Translations under genes and position numbers: made by a program | Virus record (IMG/VR): IMGVR_UViG_3300034283_003118 | Location: 1 to 58,919 of that record | Length of the DNA stretch: 58,919 nucleotides | From: a virus | Direction: 5' to 3' (one strand) | Shown: one piece after another, positions 21,447 through 29,962 of the stretch | How the letters are laid out: every line of letters starts with the position of its first letter | Position numbering within the stretch: the first letter of the stretch is position 1 | The notes under the pieces: model-generated | What the model was told of the DNA's origin: nothing | The model's input: only the letters and a program-made list of their open reading frames with translations | Databases searched by the model: none

Positions 21447-23613
21447 TGAGAATCTTTTCGCCTTTTTTAAGTTCCATAGGACTTTTTTCAACTAATTTAC
21501 CGTCTTCCAAAACAATCATTGCATGATCTTCAGTTACAATGAGTTCGTTACCCAGAGAATCGATCACTTTAAATCGACGCTTTTTTGTTTTGTGACGATA
21601 AACATAGTTATAATTTCCCATCTTAGCTGGGCCAGAAACTTTATTATCGTAAACCACGACTTGAATATCAGGATTTACGGAATACTCTTTATCTCCATCT
21701 TTCCAAAATGTCGTACCATTATGGAAAAGTTCTTCAATGGTTTTGTTACCTACTGAAGTGTTAATACAGCTACTCCCATCAACCGAGTCAGTATCGGCGT
21801 AAATGATAGCTTCACCTGTGTGATCGTAGTCACCAGTAACACACTGATTCACATAAGCATTCATGTGTCGTGCAATTACTCTGCCACTCAGTGTGGTACT
21901 TTGACCTATGCGTTTGTCATTGAATCGACAATAGGGATTCAAAATAGCACCGTATAAGCTGTTGAGGTTAATCTTCTTAACCAGTTGGCGTTTGTCCCAA
22001 AACGCCTGATCTTCTTTGTCTGTGGCTTCTTTCTTTTTCTTTTGCAGTTCTTTACGTTCAGTATACCAACGTCTCAGCAGTCCCGGAACAATACCCTCTC
22101 TTTCAGCAGTGAGAATAGTGCCATTGGCAGTGAGAATCCAGGGGCGATTTTCTGCCCAGATCAGATGATGCAACTGTGCAGCACTCATCTCAGTACTGGT
22201 GCCATTTTCCCATTCCACAGTGATTGTGTAAGCAGGATCCTTATTGATTACTGCCGTGTATTCCAGAGTACCAAACAGGCCTTCCCAGGCTGCTGCGAAA
22301 CTCAAATCTTCTGCACGTTTTTTCGCAATGTAGTTGTCGGTACCAGTCAAACGTATCTGCCCCACGATGGTTTCTGGACCCATGTTTAGAGCGCGAATAG
22401 TATTGGGATACAGCGAGTTCAAGTCAATTGCACCAATATAATCATGCAGTCCTTTCTTGGGGTAGGCCACATAAGCACCAGCAGCACCCTCATCCTCATC
22501 TTCGCCGTCATCTTCTCGGTCACGAGGTTGCGCCTTGCGATCCGGAACAACTAACCCACGATCGTGACTTTCGTTGATAATGGCTTGTTCAGTAACAGCC
22601 ACAGCACCCATTGTGGTGGGAATCAACACTGTGTTATCATGTGCCAGTTCGTTAGCCAGATCGATAAAACGCAATTTCTGATCCAGACGAGCAATCAGCA
22701 TCACATCCTGGCGATTGTATTCGATAAACCGTTCAAAGTTCAGATTGTATAACTGATCCAGTGTGCCTTCATAGTGAGTTTTGTGTTCGCCCTGTTCATG
22801 TTCGCTGATGGCATCCAGGCTATAGCTGTGGCGTTCCTCATAAGTGTATTTGCGATACAACTGCATGTAATCCAGATGTAATCGTCCGATCAGATCATAA
22901 GTGGATTGCTGAGCACCATACCGTTCAAACTTGCGCTGCTTGGGATGCTGATCCCACAAACACAGGCGGCGTGTGTCATCTTTGCTCATTATAGTGATGA
23001 TGCGATTCACAGTGTAGGGAATATCATACCCTTCGCTGTTCCAGCCACTGAGCACATCTGCATCCTGGATAATATCCAGGAACGTACTCAGCATCTCTGT
23101 TTCGTCATTGAACAAAAACGTATTGTCGAAATTCTTCACCAGAGCCTGCGCCTGATCCATAGTGAGTGTGGACGGAGGCATAGCCAGTGTGATCAGCTGA
23201 TCACACCAATCCAGGTACACAGTGATTGCTGTGATTGCTGAGAACGGATCTTCAGGACTACTAAATCCGCGTTCAGCGTCAAATGCAGTCTCGATATCGA
23301 AAAAGGCCGTGTGTAACTTGGGAGCCAATTTGTGTCGATAGTGTTCTTCCAGACAGCGAAACACTGGGTTAATATCACTTTCCCAGGTTCTGAGATGACT
23401 ATGAGCTCTGAGTTCACGATTGAACTCCTTGTACTGTCTGGTTACAAATCTACTCACTGGTGTTTCATAAATTGTGCGATGTTTTCCTTTGCTGTCGTCA
23501 TAATAAAACACATACTTGGCAGGCCAATCAGTAAAAATTCGCTTGCCGTCGATGCGTTCTACTACATGAATTGTGTCAGAATTTTTATTCCAGATTGCGT
23601 CAACGTAACTCAT
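21430..23613 (-). CDS. family B DNA polymerase N-terminal part fused to split-intein N fragment
   Basis: 727 residues. Exonuclease motifs A-F-F-D-I-E-T-A-F-D (Exo I), G-W-N-S-E-G-Y-D-I-P-Y (Exo II), Y-N-R-Q-D-V-M-L-I (Exo III); polymerase motif A D-L-N-S-L-Y-P-N-T-I-R and motif B K-K-I-N-L-N-S-L-Y-G. Motif C is interrupted after Y-A-D-T-D: the next 118 residues (21433-21786) are an intein N fragment starting with Ser (S-V-D-G-S-S-C-I-N) with the block B histidine in V-T-E-D-H-A-M-I-V-L. The gene ends there (K-H-K stop). T4 gp43-type replicative polymerase. Confidence 0.92.
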   Translation of the reverse strand: MSYVDAIWNKNSDTIHVVERIDGKRIFTDWPAKYVFYYDDSKGKHRTIYETPVSRFVTRQYKEFNRELRAHSHLRTWESDINPVFRCLEEHYRHKLAPKLHTAFFDIETAFDAERGFSSPEDPFSAITAITVYLDWCDQLITLAMPPSTLTMDQAQALVKNFDNTFLFNDETEMLSTFLDIIQDADVLSGWNSEGYDIPYTVNRIITIMSKDDTRRLCLWDQHPKQRKFERYGAQQSTYDLIGRLHLDYMQLYRKYTYEERHSYSLDAISEHEQGEHKTHYEGTLDQLYNLNFERFIEYNRQDVMLIARLDQKLRFIDLANELAHDNTVLIPTTMGAVAVTEQAIINESHDRGLVVPDRKAQPRDREDDGEDEDEGAAGAYVAYPKKGLHDYIGAIDLNSLYPNTIRALNMGPETIVGQIRLTGTDNYIAKKRAEDLSFAAAWEGLFGTLEYTAVINKDPAYTITVEWENGTSTEMSAAQLHHLIWAENRPWILTANGTILTAEREGIVPGLLRRWYTERKELQKKKKEATDKEDQAFWDKRQLVKKINLNSLYGAILNPYCRFNDKRIGQSTTLSGRVIARHMNAYVNQCVTGDYDHTGEAIIYADTDSVDGSSCINTSVGNKTIEELFHNGTTFWKDGDKEYSVNPDIQVVVYDNKVSGPAKMGNYNYVYRHKTKKRRFKVIDSLGNELIVTEDHAMIVLEDGKLVEKSPMELKKGEKILTIKHK

Positions 23614-23628
23614 AATTGATAATAAGAT

Positions 23629-23649
23629 GGGGACGGGTGAACCGTCCCC
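23629..23649 (-). terminator. strong hairpin after the dsbA-like gene
   Basis: GGGGACGG / CCGTCCCC, 8-bp perfect GC-rich stem with a 5-nt loop, between the dsbA-like stop and the polymerase start. On the minus strand it is followed by ATCTTATT. Confidence 0.6.
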
Positions 23650-23657
23650 AGTGTTAT

Positions 23658-23936
23658 TTACTTTCCGCCCACTGCGTCCAAAATATGTTCCATCTGCAAA
23701 TAATCTGCTTCGGTTTTATCCCAATCAGCCTTGTAGGCGGTCTTAATACACTTGCGAAGTACCCCCGGCTTGACTTCAAATTCCTTAGCCAGGTTTTTCA
23801 CAGTGTCGCTAAGACCTTCTTTGAGGGATTCCATCTCTCTCAGCACCTGGATACCTTCTCGTATCAGTTGCTTGAGCTTTTCTTTTTCATCACCGTTAAA
23901 CAGCTTGGTGTGATTGGTGTTAGTGGATTCAGTCAT
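23658..23936 (-). CDS. DsbA-like dsDNA-binding protein
   Basis: 92 residues. Helical, charged, with K-L-F-N-G-D-E-K-E-K-L-K-Q-L and C-I-K-T-A-Y-K-A-D-W-D-K-T-E-A-D at the C-terminus, the pattern of the T4 DsbA family (T4: 89 residues). In T4, DsbA binds late promoters and stimulates late transcription. Own promoter and GAGGAGG ribosome site upstream, terminator downstream: a single-gene unit. Confidence 0.7.
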   Translation of the reverse strand: MTESTNTNHTKLFNGDEKEKLKQLIREGIQVLREMESLKEGLSDTVKNLAKEFEVKPGVLRKCIKTAYKADWDKTEADYLQMEHILDAVGGK

Positions 23937-23968
23937 ATTGTAAGTTCACCTCCTCAGGTATATTAATT

Positions 23969-23997
23969 ATAATAACAGAGCCGAACCCACTATGCAA
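23969..23997 (-). promoter_or_regulatory. sigma70-type promoter of the dsbA-like gene
   Basis: TTGCAT (23997-23992), 17 nt, TATTAT (23974-23969), followed by TGAGGAGGTGA and the ATG at 23936. Confidence 0.55.
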
Positions 23998-24023
23998 GTA
24001 GTTATGTTACCATTCTGATCAAG

Positions 24024-25448
24024 TTACTTTTTTGTGTTGTGAGACTGAATCATGTTACGAGCCACCTGAACAGCTTCAGCACGAGTAAATGCAGGATTTT
24101 CCAGAACCTTGGTTAGGATCCTGTCCTTGATCTGGGCAATCAAGGGGCCTTTTGCTCCCAGTTCCATGATCTCGGTTCCATTCAGTATGCTCTGAGTTTT
24201 CAGAATATCGTTAACATCCATCTGCTGAATCTTCTCTCTGATGCGAGCAATTTGATCGGGCATGCTGGCTGCTTCTGAATGCGAAACATTGTCGGCATGC
24301 ATCACGTCCAGGAGATCTTCCAGGTTATGACCCACACGGAAAATAAACTTTCTCAGTGTGCTGTCTTTGAGCTGACTAGCATCTGCCCCTGCACTCTTGA
24401 GATCCATGTGATACTTAACAATGTCACTTACTTTGTTAATTAGATCATTGGGATACTTCAATCTGCGCATCACAGTTTTGGCAATTTCAGAACCCACCTG
24501 AGCATGTCCAATAAATTGGATCTTGCCATTCTTTTCTGTGCGAGTAGCAGCCTTGCCGATGTCGTGAAACAGTGCGCCCAATCGCTTGATCAAATCAGGA
24601 CTGCTGGCATCCAGCACATCCAGTGTGTGTCCCCAGGCGTCTTTAGAATGATAGGCGTTTTGCTTGAGCCGAACCAGCTGGCTGAGTTCGGGCATGACTA
24701 CATCCAATATACCAGTAATCTTAAACAGTTTGAAAGCTCTGCTGGGACGGTTTAACAACAAGATTTTGCTGAGCTCATCGTTGATGCGTTCATTACTGAT
24801 GTTCTTTAGATCACCAGCAAACTTTTTGATGTTTCGGATCATGTGCATGGGCAGCTTGAAGTTGTACTTGATTGCAAAACGCACAGCCCTCAAGATGCGC
24901 AGCGGATCTTCACCAAATATCACAGCAGGATCACCAGTTGTATCTAGCATCTTTTGCTCTAAGTCTTTGCGACCTCTGCCGCTCATGTCCAGTATTTCGC
25001 CAGTGTGCAGATTTTGCAGCAGACTGTTCACAGTGAAATCACGCCGCATCACATCATCTTTAAGTTCACCTGCGGCAACTTCAGGCTTGCGACTGCCTGG
25101 TGTGTATTTTTCTTTGCGCGGTGCCACAAACTCTACGTCAATTTTTCCGCTGGGAGTGGGCACAGTGAGTTTGGCAGTGAAGTAAGTGGGAAAGATCACT
25201 GGATTGCTGTCTGGTTTGTAAACACCCAGCTTTTTGGCGATGAACTCAGCAGCAGCCAATCCGCTGCGGGCATCGCCATCGACGACGAAGTCAACATCTT
25301 TAGAATCACGTCCCAGCAGGGTGTCTCGCACATAACCACCGGCCATGTACAGCTTGCCTTCGTAAGGTGATCCAGTGGTGGCATTGCGGATGATGTCTAG
25401 CACTTCTTCAGCTTGTTTGCTTTCTGTGATCAGTTGTTTTATTGTCAT
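24024..25448 (-). CDS. cca: CCA-adding tRNA nucleotidyltransferase with HD domain and capsid-targeting-like leader
   Basis: 474 residues. Class II NTase head: M-A-G-G-Y-V-R-D-T-L-L-G with K-D-V-D-F-V-V (metal D-x-D), R-R-D-F-T-V-N-S-L and D-P-L-R-I-L-R-A-V-R-F (neck). HD domain L-F-H-D-I-G-K-A near residue 290. This is the bacterial enzyme type that completes tRNA 3' ends. N-terminus M-T-I-K-E-L-I-T-E-S-K is an extra leader matching the head-targeting pattern of the following genes, with I-T-E a plausible prohead-protease site. Role after injection might be repair of host or phage tRNAs cleaved by defences; that is inference. Confidence 0.85.
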   Translation of the reverse strand: MTIKQLITESKQAEEVLDIIRNATTGSPYEGKLYMAGGYVRDTLLGRDSKDVDFVVDGDARSGLAAAEFIAKKLGVYKPDSNPVIFPTYFTAKLTVPTPSGKIDVEFVAPRKEKYTPGSRKPEVAAGELKDDVMRRDFTVNSLLQNLHTGEILDMSGRGRKDLEQKMLDTTGDPAVIFGEDPLRILRAVRFAIKYNFKLPMHMIRNIKKFAGDLKNISNERINDELSKILLLNRPSRAFKLFKITGILDVVMPELSQLVRLKQNAYHSKDAWGHTLDVLDASSPDLIKRLGALFHDIGKAATRTEKNGKIQFIGHAQVGSEIAKTVMRRLKYPNDLINKVSDIVKYHMDLKSAGADASQLKDSTLRKFIFRVGHNLEDLLDVMHADNVSHSEAASMPDQIARIREKIQQMDVNDILKTQSILNGTEIMELGAKGPLIAQIKDRILTKVLENPAFTRAEAVQVARNMIQSHNTKK

Positions 25449-25457
25449 TTCGTAATA

Positions 25458-26360
25458 TTACCTTTTTGTCAGTTTCCAAATTGTTCCAACACCACTTAAA
25501 TCTACTTCATCAAATTGAAAACCCAGATGCTTAACTGCTAATAGAGCCAGTCTTCTATATAATAGCACACGACCCCTGCTTTGATTAAATGCAACAAACG
25601 TAATACTGTCTGGTTTTTTAGTTGCAACAAATTCCCTAAAGAGTTCAATAACAGTTCCGATAACTTGGTTTTGGTGACCTGTGCCAGTTATTTTAGTTTT
25701 AGAACGGTACATTTTGTTGTAGATTTCGCTCCAAGCAGCAGGACCGTAGGGATCAGTTTGCATGATCTTTTCGTCTGGTTGACTGTCTATCATCTTAAAG
25801 TTGACGATATAATTATTACCATAATCACGCTGCGCCACAAACACATACGTCATATCATCCACGTAAAACCAGGAAACTTCGTTGTCATCCCATTGTATAA
25901 ACGGTGCGTGTTTAAGTGGTCTTTCAAATAGTTCTGTTAACTGCACATGTTCATTTGCAACTTTTTTAGCAAACGGTGGAGCTTGTGCTGTTGATTTAGG
26001 TACAGATTGTGTACTAACCACTTGAATATTTTCTGCAGGCACAGGTTCGTATCCTATCCAAGCATTGTAAATATCCATTTCAGGATGAGTATCTGGTGTA
26101 ACTGCGTAATCGCTAGGTAACTGAATCTTCCAAATATCCATTGCGGCTGCACTATCAAACGCACTCCAAAACGCCCAATCCTTTGCTTGATCCAGCGTTT
26201 GCATAAAATACACACCAGGTTTTCTTTTGATATTCTCAAACTCTTGCACACGCGGTAACAAGCCCTGTTGCTGAATACTTTTGCGATTGGCCTTGCGGCT
26301 CACATGATATAATACTTGTGGCTGTTTTTGTAAAGGTTGCGAAAACTCTGTTAGTCTCAT
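25458..26360 (-). CDS. ADP-ribosyltransferase-like protein with two internal-protein leaders
   Basis: 300 residues from ATG 26360 (M-R-L-T-E-F-S-Q-P-L). Residues about 15-120 have L-Y-H-V-S-R-K-A-N-R-K-S-I-Q-Q-Q-G-L-L-P-R and K-P-G-V-Y-F-M, the H-x-S...I...G-L-x-P and V-Y-F pattern of RNA 2'-phosphotransferase/ADP-ribosyltransferase-like folds. A second leader-like segment Q-L-T-E-L-F-E-R-P begins near residue 155, followed by a domain shared with the genes at 26982 and 29963 (V-I-E-L-F-R-E-F-V...L-L-Y-R-R-L-A). T4 Alt is an injected ADP-ribosyltransferase, so a similar role is possible. Confidence 0.6.
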   Translation of the reverse strand: MRLTEFSQPLQKQPQVLYHVSRKANRKSIQQQGLLPRVQEFENIKRKPGVYFMQTLDQAKDWAFWSAFDSAAAMDIWKIQLPSDYAVTPDTHPEMDIYNAWIGYEPVPAENIQVVSTQSVPKSTAQAPPFAKKVANEHVQLTELFERPLKHAPFIQWDDNEVSWFYVDDMTYVFVAQRDYGNNYIVNFKMIDSQPDEKIMQTDPYGPAAWSEIYNKMYRSKTKITGTGHQNQVIGTVIELFREFVATKKPDSITFVAFNQSRGRVLLYRRLALLAVKHLGFQFDEVDLSGVGTIWKLTKR

Positions 26361-26361
26361 G

Positions 26362-26985
26362 TTAGTATACCAAACGATCAATTCTTTTGTAACCAATATT
26401 AAATGCGTTCATCAGCAGTTCCACTTCGCGTAGACATTCATTTCGTCCACCGCCCATTATGTAAGCACCCTGAAAACGTTTTAATTGCGCGACACTGGTC
26501 CACTCCACAATAATGGGATCATCAGCCATCCAGTCCTCCCATTCTGCACCCACTAACTGTTTCAACTGCTCTAACTCTAATTCTCTGCTGTCATTGACTT
26601 TAGCTTGGTACAAGGCACGGATCACTTTGATTATGATAGATTCACTAACACCCTGATCCATCCAAGCTCTGAAATATCCGTATCCCTTATCAACAATCGT
26701 TACTCGATTCCAGTTGTCAGAATCAAACCCGTTGTCTTCCCAAAAATCAATCACTCTTGCTTTGGTATCGTTTGATACACCAGTTTCCTCAGCATTGATA
26801 AACATCAGTACAGGTCCTGTTTGGTTGTTAACAAAATTGATAACTTTCTGACTGATTTTATATGCTTTTGGCATTGAACCCTCAGGTTCACCTCTCTGCT
26901 GGTAATATGCATAAGCCGGTTGCACATCCACCACAATACAAGGTCTGCTCTTTGTTTCAGTCAGTGTGAATTCAGTTAATCTCAT
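26362..26985 (-). CDS. putative packaged isochorismatase-like protein
   Basis: 207 residues. Leader M-R-L-T-E-F-T-L-T-E-T. Then C-I-V-V-D-V-Q-P-A-Y (catalytic-type Asp) and near the C-terminus A-Y-I-M-G-G-G-R-N-E-C-L-R-E-V-E-L-L-M-N-A with a Cys where isochorismatase-fold hydrolases have theirs. The fold assignment is tentative and the substrate unknown. Starts inside the end of the preceding gene (ATGAGACTAA overlap). Confidence 0.5.
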   Translation of the reverse strand: MRLTEFTLTETKSRPCIVVDVQPAYAYYQQRGEPEGSMPKAYKISQKVINFVNNQTGPVLMFINAEETGVSNDTKARVIDFWEDNGFDSDNWNRVTIVDKGYGYFRAWMDQGVSESIIIKVIRALYQAKVNDSRELELEQLKQLVGAEWEDWMADDPIIVEWTSVAQLKRFQGAYIMGGGRNECLREVELLMNAFNIGYKRIDRLVY

Positions 26986-27542
26986 ACGCCCTCTGGTTCC
27001 TTTATCATGTCTTTTTCGTCTTTAAATTCGTTATAAAAATCAATACACTGTTTGAGTTTTGCTTTGCCTTGAGGAGTATTTTGATACACTAAGAAAATTG
27101 TTTGTCCCCAATCTGCAATTTTGAAAACTTTAGAGTTAGTCTGGCCAGCAATGCCATGCGCCAATCTTTCATACATTCGTGTCCTGCTAGCACCAGTGGA
27201 ACTAAAAAACCAAACAGGAACCCCCCAGTCTTGCGCTTGATCATACGCAAGAGTGGCTTTGATCACAGTGTTGAAAATTTTCACAACCTCTTGTGGACCT
27301 GATGTATATGCTTTCCCAAAATTTATTGTGCCGCCCATTTCAACAACACCAAACATTACTTCAGTAGCAGGCGGTTGAGTCATGGGGTTAAAAAATATTT
27401 CGTATTTTGTGCCACGTTCAGTTTCAAAATATTGTGTATTTGCTGCAGGATCTTCTTTTCCTTGTGGTGTGAGTAATGTGTAGGCGTTACTCTCGTCGGG
27501 ATTAGATAATTTGTCAAGCTCAAATAATTCCATTAGTCGCAT
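26982..27542 (-). CDS. putative packaged protein, internal-protein family domain
   Basis: 186 residues. Leader M-R-L-M-E-L-F-E-L-D-K. Main domain: F-G-V-V-E-M-G-G-T-I-N, V-V-K-I-F-N-T-V-I-K-A-T, R-T-R-M-Y-E-R-L-A, matching the C-terminal domain of the 25458 protein and the 29963 protein in order and spacing. GNAT-like beta-alpha topology is possible. Function unknown. Confidence 0.6.
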   Translation of the reverse strand: MRLMELFELDKLSNPDESNAYTLLTPQGKEDPAANTQYFETERGTKYEIFFNPMTQPPATEVMFGVVEMGGTINFGKAYTSGPQEVVKIFNTVIKATLAYDQAQDWGVPVWFFSSTGASRTRMYERLAHGIAGQTNSKVFKIADWGQTIFLVYQNTPQGKAKLKQCIDFYNEFKDEKDMIKEPEGV

Positions 27543-27543
27543 G

Positions 27544-27930
27544 TTAGCTTCTCTTCTTCACCGCAGGTTGTGGTTTTATTGGGCTTACGCGATTGACACT
27601 GGGGTTTTCTTCACTTTTGGCGGTGCTGATTCTGCGTTTGGCATTATGATGACCCATGAGTTTCAGAGCCGACTTCAGTGTCTGTTCTTCTTCCGGAGTG
27701 GGTGTACTAACCAGCATGTTTTCACCAAACGCACTGGGATCAACGTTGCCGTCAATCAATCCCTGGTCCACAGCACGAGCCTTGGCCAGAGCCAAACCCA
27801 TGCGGTATTGTAGGTATGGGTCCTGATTGGTGAGACCAGGTAATGCCCACATGCCTGGCAGTGCATGTGATACACCAATCTGTAAACTGCCTTCACCAAC
27901 ACCTTCGGAAAGTAATTCTTTTATCAGCAT
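27544..27930 (-). CDS. putative packaged internal protein
   Basis: 128 residues from ATG 27930 (M-L-I-K-E-L-L-S-E-G). After the leader: S-H-A-L-P-G-M-W-A-L-P-G-L, a helical part and a basic tail (K-P-Q-P-A-V-K-K-R-S). Basic and without a recognised fold, like T4 internal proteins. No Shine-Dalgarno; CTAAATA lies exactly five bases before ATG. Confidence 0.55.
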   Translation of the reverse strand: MLIKELLSEGVGEGSLQIGVSHALPGMWALPGLTNQDPYLQYRMGLALAKARAVDQGLIDGNVDPSAFGENMLVSTPTPEEEQTLKSALKLMGHHNAKRRISTAKSEENPSVNRVSPIKPQPAVKKRS

Positions 27931-27935
27931 ATGAT

Positions 27936-27942
27936 TATTTAG
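27936..27942 (-). promoter_or_regulatory. late element CTAAATA 5 nt before ATG
   Basis: CTAAATA then ATCAT then ATG (27930). Divergent from a CTAAATA on the plus strand (27970-27976) that serves the glycosyltransferase, so the interval is a divergent late promoter region. Confidence 0.55.
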
Positions 27943-27989
27943 TAAATTTTTCAGTATCTGCTGCACTAACTAAATATGCGTAGTTAATT

Positions 27990-28781
27990 ATGAGAGTTAG
28001 CGTACTTTTACCCACACGTGGCAGAACACATACTCTATTGAGCAGTGTTCAGAATCTTTTAAGCAAGGCCAGTGAACCAGAATTAGTAGAAATTTTGCTG
28101 GCCATGGATAACGACGACATCCAAAGTGTAGCCTTTGCTCGCGACGAAATCCAAGCTCTTTATCCAGATAACATTCACATCTATCAGATGCAACCTCTGG
28201 GTTATCAAAAACTCAATGTCTATTACAACACATTGGCTGGTTTGGCCTGGGGTCAGTGGCTCATGGTGTGGAACGATGATGCTTTGATAGACACAGCGGG
28301 TTGGGATTTGGTCTTGGACCGCTATCTGGATCATCCCATGCCCTTGCTCAGAATGCCCTGTAGTAACTTTGAACACCCTTTTGCTCTGTTTCCCATCATA
28401 CGCAAAGAGTGGTTCAATGTTTGCGGATTTTTCAGCTATTACACTCACATAGATCGTTTTCTATACAATGTTGCTCAAAATATTGCAGGAAACATCATAG
28501 TGGATATTCCAGTCACAGTTACTCATGATCGTGCAGATCTAACTGGCAATAACCGAGATCAGACTTTTGAAAACAGTTATAAAAGTCACGATCATGGAAA
28601 TCCGCAAGATCCCAACAGTGACGAATATGTAGTTGCATTGCAGGTGGTAATGCATATGGTAAATCGGTTAAGCGTGCATATTAATACAAAATATGGTTAT
28701 CAGATCCCCTTGATTGATCAGACCAAGCCCATGGAGATTCGCAAAACCATGGCAAACAGTCACAACCACAAAAACATCTAG
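27990..28781 (+). CDS. family 2 type glycosyltransferase
   Basis: 263 residues, GT-A fold: V-S-V-L-L-P-T-R-G-R start and W-L-M-V-W-N-D-D-A-L-I-D as the acidic metal/nucleotide-sugar motif. Probably modifies a surface glycan or phage component together with the epimerase that follows. Stop is UAG; the next gene begins 27 nt later in the same frame with no other stop between (see findings). Confidence 0.8.
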   Translation: MRVSVLLPTRGRTHTLLSSVQNLLSKASEPELVEILLAMDNDDIQSVAFARDEIQALYPDNIHIYQMQPLGYQKLNVYYNTLAGLAWGQWLMVWNDDALIDTAGWDLVLDRYLDHPMPLLRMPCSNFEHPFALFPIIRKEWFNVCGFFSYYTHIDRFLYNVAQNIAGNIIVDIPVTVTHDRADLTGNNRDQTFENSYKSHDHGNPQDPNSDEYVVALQVVMHMVNRLSVHINTKYGYQIPLIDQTKPMEIRKTMANSHNHKNI

Positions 28782-28808
28782 TTTCAATTTTTACTCAAAG
28801 GATATATT

Positions 28809-29759
28809 ATGAAAATTTTTATCACAGGACACGACGGTTTTATTGGGCAACATCTGGTGGCGAGGCTGCAAGACAAACATGAATTGTGTTTTTTAGAACA
28901 TGATCTCAGAGATCACGCAAGCACCAGTGCGCAGATTCGTCAGTTTAATCCAGAAGTTATTGTTCACCTGGCTGCTCGAACTGAAGTTGAAAAAAGCTTC
29001 TATGAACAAATTGCATTCAGTGAGATCAATTATGTAGGCACAGTAAACCTGATTGAAACAGCCAGAGACCTGCCCAATTTCAAGAACTTTGTTTTTGCCA
29101 GCACCATGGAAGTATATGGGTGGCAACCCATTAGTGATTTGATTGAGCATGGCCAGGAAGAAGGCATCATTGCTTTTGATGAAACCACTCCGCCCAATCC
29201 CAATGCACCATATGCTGTGGCCAAGTATGCTTGTGAAAAATATCTGGAATATGCTCATCGCAGTTATCAGTTACCATTTACTGCTATTCGTCAGACCAAT
29301 GCATATGGCAGAAAAGACAACAATTTCTTTGTTACCGAACAAATCATTTACCAAATGCTAACCAATGATAAAGAAATCAATTTGGGTTATGGTGAACCCT
29401 ATCGTAACTTTATCTATATTGATGATTTGTTGGATGCTTGGGAATCAGTGATTGAAAATCCAGAAAAATGTGCTGGTGAGATTTTTTGTATTGGCCCAAA
29501 TAATGCTATCAAAATTAAAGACTATGTGCAGATGATCGCTGACAAACTTGGCTGGAATGGCGCAGTAAACTGGAACACCAAGCCCAAGCGTGCTGGTGAA
29601 ATTTATCTACTCAACAGCGTCAATGACAAAATCACCGCCAAATTGGGTTGGTATCCCAAAGTGGATTTGAATGAAGGACTGGACCGAACCATTGGCTTTT
29701 GGAAAGCTATTGTTCACAACAATACAGAATTCAACAAGAGAAAAAAGTTTACACTATAA
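28809..29759 (+). CDS. NAD-dependent nucleotide-sugar epimerase/dehydratase
   Basis: 316 residues of the extended SDR family. I-T-G-H-D-G-F-I-G-Q-H (G-x-x-G-x-x-G), A-S-T-M-E-V-Y-G, and catalytic Y-A-V-A-K (Y-x-x-x-K). Interconverts or dehydrates an NDP-sugar. Preceded by AAAGGA and in one transcript with the glycosyltransferase. A perfect palindromic terminator follows. Confidence 0.85.
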   Translation: MKIFITGHDGFIGQHLVARLQDKHELCFLEHDLRDHASTSAQIRQFNPEVIVHLAARTEVEKSFYEQIAFSEINYVGTVNLIETARDLPNFKNFVFASTMEVYGWQPISDLIEHGQEEGIIAFDETTPPNPNAPYAVAKYACEKYLEYAHRSYQLPFTAIRQTNAYGRKDNNFFVTEQIIYQMLTNDKEINLGYGEPYRNFIYIDDLLDAWESVIENPEKCAGEIFCIGPNNAIKIKDYVQMIADKLGWNGAVNWNTKPKRAGEIYLLNSVNDKITAKLGWYPKVDLNEGLDRTIGFWKAIVHNNTEFNKRKKFTL

Positions 29760-29761
29760 AC

Positions 29762-29793
29762 AAATTTGGCCCAGCAATTGCTGGGCCAAATTT
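29762..29793. terminator. perfect palindromic terminator
   Basis: AAATTTGGCCCAGCAA and its exact complement back to back, followed by TTTTAT on the plus strand and AAATTTG on the minus. Ends the epimerase transcript and the convergent small-protein gene. Confidence 0.8.
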
Positions 29794-29951
29794 TATATCT
29801 TGCCTTGACCGCGATACTTTTTGTAACAGCGTCGCTTGTGCTTGTTCATTTTAGCAGTAGCCATCTTACCGCCACCGATTGTTGTTCTCTTTTTACCCAA
29901 TCTCTTAAAGATTGTCTTTAATGGTTTTTCACCTGCTTTAGCTTTGGCCAT
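29793..29951 (-). CDS. small very basic protein
   Basis: 52 residues, 20 of them Lys/Arg (K-R-L-G-K-K-R-T-T-I-G-G-G-K, K-H-K-R-R-C-Y-K-K). Start ATG 29951 with GGAGAT site upstream. Size and charge suggest nucleic-acid binding, possibly a DNA-packaging or ribosome-associated peptide. It sits at the downstream end of the internal-protein operon. Confidence 0.65.
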   Translation of the reverse strand: MAKAKAGEKPLKTIFKRLGKKRTTIGGGKMATAKMNKHKRRCYKKYRGQGKI

Positions 29952-29962
29952 AGTTGATCTCC

